Shown: positions 16,826-23,976 of the stretch, one piece after another
Numbering within the stretch: the first letter of the stretch is position 1
Layout of the letters: each line of letters opens with the position of its first letter
NCBI GenBank assembly: GCA_041394985.1
Contig: JAWLBI010000001.1
Coordinates: 3,410,001-3,474,000, forward strand
Origin: JAGLON01 sp041394985
GTDB taxonomy: Bacteria > Zixibacteria > MSB-5A5 > GN15 > JAAZOE01
Direction of reading: 5' to 3'
Length of the DNA: 64,000 bases
Notes under the pieces: model-generated
Databases searched by the model: none
Seen by the model: the letters and a program-made list of their open reading frames with translations, nothing else
Told to the model about the DNA's origin: nothing
Translations under genes and position numbers: made by a program

Positions 16826-18991
16826 TTATTTCGGGCCGAGCACCATACCATCGATTTCGCGAACTCGCCGGCGCGAGGACGCCAAAATATCTTCCGGGAC
16901 ATTTCCGGGATTATTCAATAACTCGCGATAACAATCATATGCATCCTGAAGCCGTCCCGGCAGATTGTCACACAATTGCGCCTTATTATAGAGAAGAAGC
17001 ATATTGCCTGGTTCGATAGCAAGCAGACTATCATAATAAGCGGCGGCGGCGGCAAAGTCACTATCTCGTATCTTTAATTGAGACGCAACAAGATATGTAT
17101 TGTAGCGGGCCGGTTCATATTCGGGTGAAATAGTCAGCGCGGCTCGGAATGCTTTAAGCGCTTCATCCGGCCGATCCTGACGACGATACAGGCAACCGAG
17201 CAGCACATACGTCTCGCGTTGAATATACGATGGCTGATCGTGTCTGCTCGAAAGGGCGATCCAGAATTTGCTGTCATCATACATTTTTCTGACCATATAA
17301 AACTGCGCGATGGCCAGACATGTTCGAGCATCTGAGAAGAATTTCCCCTGCTTCTTTAAAATATTTACGGCAGTATTGGCGTCGCCGTATCCCGCCTGGC
17401 GCAAGAGATCGATTTTGTGCATCATATATTCCAGGTACACCTGATCCGACTTATAGTCTTTACCCGGTTGATAGTTCCGTTGCAGATCTGAGATATAGCG
17501 GGCAAGTCTCTTTTCGATATTGTCATCGGGTATAAGGTCGGTTCGATTCGTGTATGTCAGTCCCTGGGAGTGCTTCACCTCGGCTGACGGCAGTTGCCCT
17601 TGATTGAGAATAAATTCCTTGGCCCAGTTTGTATTCGGGGCCTTATCAAGGGCGGTGAGGATGGATGAGTAATTATCGTTTCCGAAATCCCGCTTCATCC
17701 TGTTGAGCGTACTGCGGGTGGAATACACCTCGATTTCCGGACGATATTGCTCAATATAGCGCAGGTACAGAGTCGTATGCGCGGCATTATCCGATTTTGT
17801 CAGCAGGACGCCTCCACTCGGAGTCGAATCGAGTAAATCCTTCGCGTATTGCTCGGCAATGAATGTTTTTGACAGATTACAGCGATCATAATTCCAGAAC
17901 AATGGCAGAACAAGGATGCACAGGGCCAATCCGTAAATCAGTCCTGTCCTTTGTGTCCAATTCTCAAAACGTAAGGATATTAAAAGATATTGTATTCCGA
18001 TGATAGCGGCCGCGACGGTCGGTATTAAGTAGCCCGTGAAATCGGGAATTCGGTAGCTGCTGACAAAAACGATATTGAGAAGCGCAGGAAGTGCTATTAA
18101 GGAATAGAGGCGCGCCTCGTTTTGAACCGCCCGGAGAATACCGGGAATGCCAAGCAATAACAAGATCGGTCCGGCGTACCAGAACAAATCCTTACCGAGT
18201 CGTAATATGAGCAAACCGAAATCACCGATTGTCGTTGCGCCGACATATTGCCGGTAGACGGTTCCGCTGACCAGTTCCCATAATGCGGCAGGGGTCGCAT
18301 CGGTCAGCCAGTTAATCGGGAGATCGGGAGAATATCTCAGAATCAGAAAAGCATAGAGTGTCAACGGTAAAATAAAAACTCCTGCAATAGGCAACAATCT
18401 CCTAAAAGTAATTCTATTGTCGGGGCATCTTGTAAACAGCAGAGCGAGTACCGCTGAAGAGAGCACGACTCCGCCGGAAAAATGATGCGTCAAGACGAGT
18501 CCGCAGGAAAACGCCATCAGCAAGGCTTGCCTTTTAGACGGCTGTTGAAAATACACGACGACGGACAGGAGTGCCGACAGGTAGAGCAATGCGCCGAAAG
18601 TATACACCTCGGCATACACAGCCTGACTCCAGACCGGGAAGGAAAAGGCAAAGGCCAGCGCGAGGGCTTTGTTGATAATCGCAAATGATTGACCGGACCG
18701 AATGCGCATCAGGAGTAAGTAAAGGACCGATGCCGCTCCGGCTGCGGAAACGGCCGAGAATACATTGGCTGCCACTACGGGCCGCAGAAAGAAAAATAGA
18801 TGCACCCAGAGATATCCGAGAATCGTATAAAGCGGATACCCCGGCGGATGAGCGATGCCTCCGGTGGCCAGAACGGTAGCTAACTCACCGGCATCGCCGA
18901 CGTAAACCGTGCGGCAGCACGTTATGAGGTAGATCGTCAGAGCAAAGATGAAGATTACGCAGGTGTCTATTGTTCGAGCTCTGTCATTCAT
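16826..18991 (-). CDS. DUF2723 membrane protein with C-terminal TPRs
   Basis: Start moved to the ATG at 18991; the longest frame uses TTG at 18997, while AAAGGGG lies 6 bases before the ATG. 721 residues. The N-terminal DUF2723 block has a first helix followed by VGDAGELATVLATGGIAHPPGYPLYTILGYLW, in which the acidic pair and HPPGYPLYT are the family hallmark. About ten membrane helices follow. The C-terminal 250 residues hold several TPRs (QRETYVLLGCLYRRQDRPDEALKAFRAALTISPEYEPARYNT, DFAAAAAYYDSLLAIEPGNMLLLYNKAQL). Probably a GT-C-like transferase or related envelope enzyme. Paralogue of 11368-13266 but standing alone; it is convergent with the GAF gene, 4 bases apart. Confidence 0.87.
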   Translation of the reverse strand: MNDRARTIDTCVIFIFALTIYLITCCRTVYVGDAGELATVLATGGIAHPPGYPLYTILGYLWVHLFFFLRPVVAANVFSAVSAAGAASVLYLLLMRIRSGQSFAIINKALALAFAFSFPVWSQAVYAEVYTFGALLYLSALLSVVVYFQQPSKRQALLMAFSCGLVLTHHFSGGVVLSSAVLALLFTRCPDNRITFRRLLPIAGVFILPLTLYAFLILRYSPDLPINWLTDATPAALWELVSGTVYRQYVGATTIGDFGLLILRLGKDLFWYAGPILLLLGIPGILRAVQNEARLYSLIALPALLNIVFVSSYRIPDFTGYLIPTVAAAIIGIQYLLISLRFENWTQRTGLIYGLALCILVLPLFWNYDRCNLSKTFIAEQYAKDLLDSTPSGGVLLTKSDNAAHTTLYLRYIEQYRPEIEVYSTRSTLNRMKRDFGNDNYSSILTALDKAPNTNWAKEFILNQGQLPSAEVKHSQGLTYTNRTDLIPDDNIEKRLARYISDLQRNYQPGKDYKSDQVYLEYMMHKIDLLRQAGYGDANTAVNILKKQGKFFSDARTCLAIAQFYMVRKMYDDSKFWIALSSRHDQPSYIQRETYVLLGCLYRRQDRPDEALKAFRAALTISPEYEPARYNTYLVASQLKIRDSDFAAAAAYYDSLLAIEPGNMLLLYNKAQLCDNLPGRLQDAYDCYRELLNNPGNVPEDILASSRRRVREIDGMVLGPK

Positions 18992-19169
18992 ACTCAACCC
19001 CTTTCGAGTATGAAGGGCAGCGTCTGTATTTACACAAACTTAGTTTAAGATAACACAATATCAGAATAATACAACCCCTTTTCGGTTTTCTCGTATATCG
19101 TTACCAGAAAAGAATATTGCCGTTTGGCATCCCAATGTGTATGTTATCGGAGAGACGGAGGCGAATTTT

Positions 19170-19334
19170 ATGTTTTTCGGAATCTTATTGATTATTCTCG
19201 GGGTTATGCTGCTTTTGAACGAATTCGGGATTATTTACTGGCACCACTGGGGGAAACTCTGGCCGATTATTATTATCGCACTGGGCGCCAGAATGATTTT
19301 CACGAAAATGAATGCAAAAAATAACGGGGATTAA
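19170..19334 (+). CDS. Small DUF5668 (LiaI/LiaF-type) membrane protein
   Basis: The start at 19170 is preceded by GGAGG at 8 bases; longer frames starting at 19124 or 19137 lack such a site. 54 residues forming two membrane helices, FFGILLIILGVMLLLNEFGII and HWGKLWPIIIIALGARMIF, the compact DUF5668 arrangement found at the N-terminus of LiaI/LiaF and PspC-associated proteins. Here it stands alone with a basic tail (KMNAKNNGD). The family is linked to envelope-stress sensing. A strong terminator follows directly. Confidence 0.8.
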   Translation: MFFGILLIILGVMLLLNEFGIIYWHHWGKLWPIIIIALGARMIFTKMNAKNNGD

Positions 19335-19338
19335 AAAA

Positions 19339-19364
19339 AAGCCCCGATAATTCGGGGCTTTTTT
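19339..19364. terminator. Bidirectional terminator
   Basis: Arms AAGCCCCGA (19339-19347) and TCGGGGCTT (19352-19360) with A and T runs on either side. It serves the plus-strand DUF5668 gene and the convergent DUF1579-like gene. Confidence 0.9.
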
Positions 19365-19382
19365 AACGATTTAATACCGGAT

Positions 19383-19937
19383 TTATTGCTTCGTATAGAC
19401 GGCTTCCATTGATGAGAACCATGTCTTGCCGTCGTCCATAGACATTTCCATTTTCCACTCATAGCTCTTGTCAGTGATATTAAAGGTGGTCATCCGAGTG
19501 AGATATTCCACGCCCATCCAGACTTCCCTGTTCGAGGCAACGAACTTATCGCCGTCCCAGTGACCTTCGTAGTAGCTCATCTGGGCAAACATATTGTCGA
19601 TCCAGGTGACCTGCCACAGTTTGGTCTGACGGTTGTAACACATGGTCGTTTCGCCGCTGAATGGGGCTCCCATCATATCGCCGGAATAATACTGCCGGAC
19701 GGCTGAGCCGCCGAGAATATATTCACACTCGACACTCCCCTTGGACTCCTCCCACGGCTGTTCCGGCATCTGGCGGGATTTCATATCAACACTCCATTTC
19801 CCGACCATCGATTCCAGCGACATCATTTCCTTGGGCGGGCCCATCTCCGGCATCTGCATCTCGCCCTGCGGCATATCCTCAGCCCAGGCGCTCCCGATCA
19901 TCAGAACCATCGCCAATAACACAAACACCTTTTTCAT
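19383..19937 (-). CDS. Secreted DUF1579-like protein
   Basis: The protein has 184 residues with a signal peptide (MKKVFVLLAMVLMIGSAWA) and then a Met/Pro-rich linker (DMPQGEMQMPEMGPPKEMM). The beta-barrel-like domain matches DUF1579: LESMVGKWSVDMK, VECEYILGGSAVRQYYSGDMMGAPFSGETTMCYNRQTKLWQVTWIDN and GHWDGDKF. The fold resembles lipocalin/FABP-type carriers, but no ligand is known. GGAGAAGG precedes the ATG. Monocistronic, ending at the shared terminator. Confidence 0.85.
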   Translation of the reverse strand: MKKVFVLLAMVLMIGSAWAEDMPQGEMQMPEMGPPKEMMSLESMVGKWSVDMKSRQMPEQPWEESKGSVECEYILGGSAVRQYYSGDMMGAPFSGETTMCYNRQTKLWQVTWIDNMFAQMSYYEGHWDGDKFVASNREVWMGVEYLTRMTTFNITDKSYEWKMEMSMDDGKTWFSSMEAVYTKQ

Positions 19938-20064
19938 GCTTCCTTCTCCTGTAAAATCAACTTGTTGTGGATGTTGCTCGCGTCTTATATGCCAACTATA
20001 CGCAAAAAATCGCGGCTGAAAATAACATTTTTATGGATAAATACAGAATGTGATACTGGTGAAT

Positions 20065-20577
20065 TTACATCGATTTGAGTAACCGGGTAATTTCCGCCAA
20101 ATGATGATCGTCGTGCTCGGCGATGAAAAAGGCGCAATCGATAACGCGCATCGGCTGGTCAAGCCGGGGGTGTCGGGCGGTTATCGTCAGTAGCTTATCG
20201 TCCATGTTATCGAGGGCCGATATCAGTTTCTTGCGGGATGTACGGAATCCCTTGAGGAGATACTCAATCGTCGTATCGTTGTGGTGCGCCTCGTGTGTTT
20301 TCTTGTTTGTCAGTTCGGCGGGGCGAAGCCGTTCGCGTCCGGCCCGAAAGTCCTCGATTCTGCCGAACCACAGCGGTTCCAGATCCCAGAGGTGCCCGAC
20401 GTTTTCCTGTATCGACCAGCAATCATCTATATGGCGGATCAGGATTTCGCGGTCCAGTGATGCCGTGCGCTCCTCAATGCGGGCGGGCATGCCGCGGAGC
20501 CTTTCTACGACCATGGGGAACATTTCATTGGGCATATCGAACGTGAACGCGCGATCGAACCAGATTACCGATTTCAT
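20065..20577 (-). CDS. DinB/YfiT-like four-helix metal protein
   Basis: The protein has 170 residues. DinB_2-type helical bundle with the three-histidine metal site in place: one His in the second helix (SIQENVGHLWDLEPLW) and two in the last (FFIAEHDDHHLAEITRLL). Family members are thiol-dependent metalloenzymes such as bacillithiol or mycothiol transferases; the partner thiol here is unknown. It follows the ArsG-like gene by 24 bases on the same strand, so it may be the last gene of the ArsR-controlled operon, which would fit a thiol-linked detoxification role (inference). Confidence 0.85.
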   Translation of the reverse strand: MKSVIWFDRAFTFDMPNEMFPMVVERLRGMPARIEERTASLDREILIRHIDDCWSIQENVGHLWDLEPLWFGRIEDFRAGRERLRPAELTNKKTHEAHHNDTTIEYLLKGFRTSRKKLISALDNMDDKLLTITARHPRLDQPMRVIDCAFFIAEHDDHHLAEITRLLKSM

Positions 20578-20601
20578 TCTATACTCCGGATTAGTGTCAT
20601 C

Positions 20602-21288
20602 TCAGATTACATGAAATATATACGACAGACAGTAATAGATACCAACCAAAATAAATACGACACCGGTGACTCGGCGGGCCCAGTATTCGATCTTCGTCAG
20701 GGCATTAAATGCCTTCCCGACTTTCTGGGCGCCGAAGGCGATGAGAAAGGCGAAGATAATGACGGGAACGGCGGTGCCGATTCCGTACGTGACAGGCAGG
20801 ATAACGGCCGATTCCGTCGCAATGGCCAGTGGAATAAGGCTTCCGAAAAACAGTGCGGCCGAGACCGGACAAAATGACAGGGCAAAGAATACCCCGAGTA
20901 AAAACGCCGGCCACAGGCCGCCGGATTCGACTCGTTTTTGCAGTTTCTCCCCCGCCTCGCGCCCTTTCGTCTGGAAGCGAATCAATTCGAGTAAAAACAT
21001 CCCGGCAATGATCAGCACCGGTCCGACGAATTGATTCATATACTTTTGCAGAAAGAGCGATATATCGGTCACCTTGAGCAGGCTGACGACCAATATAACA
21101 GCCAACACGAGATAGGTTACCGTTCGGCCTACGGTATAGGCGGCACCGGTGAGGAGGGCTCGACCGGAGTTATCAACCCGCTTGCTGATGAACGAAATGG
21201 CGGCAATATTCGCCGCCAGCGGGCAGGGACTGATGGATGTCAATATACCGAGCCACAGGGCACTCCCAAAAGCCGCGAATAATTCCAT
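20602..21288 (-). CDS. ArsG/CcdA-like membrane transporter
   Basis: The protein has 228 residues and six predicted membrane helices with the DsbD/CcdA-type Cys motifs SISPCPLAANIAAIS near the N-terminus and ALSFCPVSAALFFGSLIP in the middle. This pair of CPxxA/S Cys on symmetric helices is the CcdA core, which moves electrons across the membrane. Given the ArsF-like partner overlapping by one base, the closest named group is the ArsG-type permease of the arsEFG aromatic-arsenical systems. Transport of arsenicals is an inference from family naming; electron transfer to a periplasmic thiol protein is equally compatible. Confidence 0.8.
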   Translation of the reverse strand: MELFAAFGSALWLGILTSISPCPLAANIAAISFISKRVDNSGRALLTGAAYTVGRTVTYLVLAVILVVSLLKVTDISLFLQKYMNQFVGPVLIIAGMFLLELIRFQTKGREAGEKLQKRVESGGLWPAFLLGVFFALSFCPVSAALFFGSLIPLAIATESAVILPVTYGIGTAVPVIIFAFLIAFGAQKVGKAFNALTKIEYWARRVTGVVFILVGIYYCLSYIFHVI

Positions 21289-21755
21289 CAGTTGCGCACC
21301 ATCACGGAATCAATCTCGCTTTTTACATAGTCGGTGAATTGATCTTCTTCCCAGACTAAATCCCAGATTTGTTCCAGATTTTTCCAATTTCCGTCGTGAC
21401 CGGGACGATTGTCGACTACGACGAGCGATTGAACGATAAGTCCGTAGTCATCGGCATAGTGTTCGTTCGGCGGTTCTTCAATATTGATGACCTGCCATTG
21501 CATGGCGCCGGATGCGAGGGCATCGGCGAAATTGTCATGCACAGTCTTATACGACAACTCCTCGATTTTTGTACAAGTGGGACAGCGTTTGGTATTGTGG
21601 AAGTAATAGACGGTGACGCCGCTGAATGCAGGCGCAGCATCAACCGACACTATTTCGGCGTCGGCATCCTTGATAAAATTATGATATACGACATGCGCGA
21701 CGCTGGCGATAATGAACACTGCCAGGATAATCGTGAGAATCTTTTTGCCTTTCAT
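21288..21755 (-). CDS. ArsF-like membrane-anchored thioredoxin-fold protein
   Basis: The protein has 155 residues. One N-terminal membrane anchor (ILTIILAVFIIASVAHVVY) precedes an extracytoplasmic domain with a CPTC redox centre (VYYFHNTKRCPTCTKIEEL) and a thioredoxin-like remainder ending in a conserved Trp-rich stretch (NWKNLEQIWDLVWEEDQF). This resembles the ArsF family named for nitroaromatic-arsenical reduction in arsEFG operons. It would receive electrons from the CcdA/ArsG-like protein encoded next. It is 12 bases downstream of the small thioredoxin gene. Confidence 0.78.
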   Translation of the reverse strand: MKGKKILTIILAVFIIASVAHVVYHNFIKDADAEIVSVDAAPAFSGVTVYYFHNTKRCPTCTKIEELSYKTVHDNFADALASGAMQWQVINIEEPPNEHYADDYGLIVQSLVVVDNRPGHDGNWKNLEQIWDLVWEEDQFTDYVKSEIDSVMVRN

Positions 21756-21767
21756 ACACTCCCGCCT

Positions 21768-22001
21768 TTATGACAACATCTGTTTGAGTTCATCGGATGA
21801 GGGAATTCTGCCCGAAACCTTGACGGCGCCGTCGACGACTAGCGCCGGGGTAATCATCACGCCATAGGTCGTGATTTCCATGATATCGGTAACTTTTGAG
21901 ATTGCGAAATCACCGCCCAATTCATCGCAGGCCTGTTTCGTCAGTTCGGCCAGCTTCTCGCACTTGGCGCAACCCGTGCCGAGTATTTTGACATCTTTCA
22001 T
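21768..22001 (-). CDS. Small thioredoxin/glutaredoxin-like protein (MTH895 type)
   Basis: The protein has 77 residues. The redox motif GTGCAKC lies at residues 8-14, followed by EKLAELTKQACDELG; the cis-Pro loop GVMITPALVVDG fits a thioredoxin fold. Proteins of the TM0996/MTH895 type are commonly encoded beside the PF03773 permease and ArsR, as here. No signal peptide, so cytoplasmic; it may pass electrons or metal/arsenical to the permease. Confidence 0.87.
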   Translation of the reverse strand: MKDVKILGTGCAKCEKLAELTKQACDELGGDFAISKVTDIMEITTYGVMITPALVVDGAVKVSGRIPSSDELKQMLS

Positions 22002-22013
22002 GTTTCCTCCATA

Positions 22014-23324
22014 TCAGAAAAGTCCATACGCAATGCCGCTGAGAGTCGACATCGCGATGACCAGCAATACATATACAACTGTTTTTTGGGTGCCTATGAC
22101 GCTTCGAATCACCAGCATATTCGGCAGCGACAGTGCGGGACCGGCCAGCAGAAGCGCCAGCGCCGGGCCTTTGCCCATGCCGTTGCCAATGAGCCCCTGC
22201 AGAATCGGTACTTCGGTCAATGTCGCAAAGTACATAAATGCTCCGGCGACCGATGCCAGGACATTGGCAAGGATGCCGTTTCCGCCGACGGCTGCAGTAA
22301 TCCAGTCAGACGGCAGAAGCCCCTCGTGTCCGGGGCGACCGAGCAGAAGTCCCGCGATTAACACTCCGTAAAAGAGAAGCGGCATGATTTTTTTTGCGAA
22401 ATCCCAGGTTTGCTCGAGCCAGTTTGCTCCTTCGCCGTCGGTGGTCAGGAGTACCATCGTTAATCCGGTAACAGCCATAGTAAATGACAGTTCAGGGAGA
22501 TGGGGGAACATCAATCCGAGTACTCCCGCCGGAATCGTCGCGGCAATGATTTTCCACCAGGCCAGGTGAAACCAGAATATCAGCATGATGCCAAGCAACA
22601 CACCAAAGGTCGCCGTGAGCGGCCATTTATATTCATATATGTGAGCCCAAAGGCCGGAGACATCATCAGGTTTTCCCCACGTCGCAAAAACTAAAATGGC
22701 GGTCATCACCATGAAGTAGACAATTGTCTGCCATAACGGTCGAGCAGGTTGTTCCTCAGGCATCGCCATATGCGCCGCCGTACGATCCGCTTCTTCCTTA
22801 TGATAGATAAGCTGCATTGCCAGTCCGATGACAATCGAAAATAGAACGGCTCCTACCGCCCGGGCAATGCCGAGTTCGAGTCCCAAGATGCGAGCCGTCA
22901 GAATTATCGCCATCACATTGATGGCAGGGCCGGCATATAAAAAGGCCGTGGCAGGACCGAGTCCTGCCCCCATGCGATAAATTCCGGCAAACAGGGGTAA
23001 AATCGTGCACGAACATACCGCTAAAATGGAGCCGGAGATTGATGCAACCGGATAGGCAATTAATTTTTTGGCCTGTGGTCCCAGATAGCGCATGACCGAT
23101 GCCTGTCCGACAAAGACGCCAATCGCTCCGGCGATGAAGAAGGCCGGCACGAGACACAGCAACACATGTTCGCGGGCATACCATTGGGTAAGAAGCAATG
23201 CCTCGGAGAATATTCCGGGCAACGACCAACTATCGAACGGCGCGAAATAAAATACGATAAAAACTGCGATAATTAACAGTAGCGGAAGTCGTTCTTTTTT
23301 CCACTCAGGCATAGGAATCATCAC
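22014..23324 (-). CDS. PF03773-type permease (ArsP/YraQ-like)
   Basis: The protein has 436 residues with about ten membrane helices in two halves. The family signature AVCSCTILPLFAGIYRMGAGLGPATAFLYAGPAINVMA occurs in the first half, and a second-half counterpart reads ILANVLASVAGAFMYFATLTEVPILQGLIGNGMGKGPALALLLAGPALSLPN. The C-S-C in the first motif is a likely substrate or metal site. Characterised members (ArsP) export trivalent organoarsenicals. Its ATG overlaps the ArsR stop region by 4 bases, so both are co-translated. Confidence 0.87.
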   Translation of the reverse strand: MMIPMPEWKKERLPLLLIIAVFIVFYFAPFDSWSLPGIFSEALLLTQWYAREHVLLCLVPAFFIAGAIGVFVGQASVMRYLGPQAKKLIAYPVASISGSILAVCSCTILPLFAGIYRMGAGLGPATAFLYAGPAINVMAIILTARILGLELGIARAVGAVLFSIVIGLAMQLIYHKEEADRTAAHMAMPEEQPARPLWQTIVYFMVMTAILVFATWGKPDDVSGLWAHIYEYKWPLTATFGVLLGIMLIFWFHLAWWKIIAATIPAGVLGLMFPHLPELSFTMAVTGLTMVLLTTDGEGANWLEQTWDFAKKIMPLLFYGVLIAGLLLGRPGHEGLLPSDWITAAVGGNGILANVLASVAGAFMYFATLTEVPILQGLIGNGMGKGPALALLLAGPALSLPNMLVIRSVIGTQKTVVYVLLVIAMSTLSGIAYGLF

Positions 23325-23641
23325 CGTAGTTGAATCAATTGTTCTTTGGCCGTCGATTCGATGACTTTTTCCACGCAGCCGAAAAAATCGAGCACGCAGG
23401 GCATGCGCAATGAATAGATGACCTGAGTCTTTTCTTTTTTCGTGGAAACGATTCCGGCGTTTTTTAATACCGAGAGGTGTTTGGACACGGTGGACATATC
23501 GGCGCCGATTTTCTCGGTCAACGCGGCCACGCAGAGGGGTGTATGTCGCAATAGATCAACGATATACAAACGCGCGGGATGCGCCATCGCTTTTATTATT
23601 TTTGCTCGCGCTTCGTAGCGGGCCATGTTCTGCTGGGTCAT
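23321..23641 (-). CDS. ArsR-family metal/arsenic-responsive repressor
   Basis: Start at the ATG 23641 with GGAG 6 bases upstream; the longest frame would start at TTG 23653. 106 residues. Winged helix with the recognition helix in ALTEKIGADMSTVSKHLSVLKNAGIV. The usual CxC of arsenite sensors is reduced to one Cys in helix 3 (TPLCVAALTE), with two further Cys near the C-terminus (MPCVLDFFGCVEKV), so the inducer site is probably of the variant type using C-terminal Cys. Its own promoter carries a perfect palindrome, so it should autoregulate the operon. Confidence 0.9.
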   Translation of the reverse strand: MTQQNMARYEARAKIIKAMAHPARLYIVDLLRHTPLCVAALTEKIGADMSTVSKHLSVLKNAGIVSTKKEKTQVIYSLRMPCVLDFFGCVEKVIESTAKEQLIQLR

Positions 23642-23658
23642 TGACAACTCCAAATTTT

Positions 23659-23696
23659 ACTATTTGGCAATATAGCCAAATAGTGTAGTCTGTCAA
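23659..23696 (-). promoter_or_regulatory. ArsR operon promoter with overlapping operator
   Basis: On the minus strand -35 TTGACA (23696-23691) and -10 TATATT (23674-23669) are 16 bases apart. A perfect inverted repeat with 10-bp arms, ACTATTTGGC-AATATA-GCCAAATAGT (23659-23684), is centred on the -10 box, so a bound repressor would block RNA polymerase. Confidence 0.85.
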
Positions 23697-23818
23697 GGGT
23701 GTATTATGGGAAAAAGTTATTTATAAAAAAGGCATTATTTTAATAGACAGGGTATTTTTTACCCGGTATTCCCTCACTTATATAATAGAGTCGGGATAGC
23801 GAATGTCACTTCCTATTG

Positions 23819-23847
23819 AAATCCCTGCGCTTCCGTGGGGATTTTTT
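23819..23847 (+). terminator. Possible leader hairpin or terminator
   Basis: Arms AATCCC (23820-23825) and GGGATT (23838-23843), followed by a T run to 23847. No gene lies upstream on this strand, so it may be an attenuator in the leader of the dockerin gene at 23977. Weak evidence; the rest of 23700-23976 shows nothing else. Confidence 0.4.
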
Positions 23848-23976
23848 ATTGAGCAAAACCCAATATATTTCATATAAAAATCACATCATATTTAAATCCT
23901 TTCTTTACAAACTTCCAAAAGTGTACCATATTGTATATGCTCAAGGGAATTTCTTGCCCAAGCGGAGGATATCAAC

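Noticed and set aside
19065..19145. TTTGGCATCCC motif as a sigma-54 promoter before the DUF5668 gene
   Set aside because: No GC at the required 10-base distance from GG.
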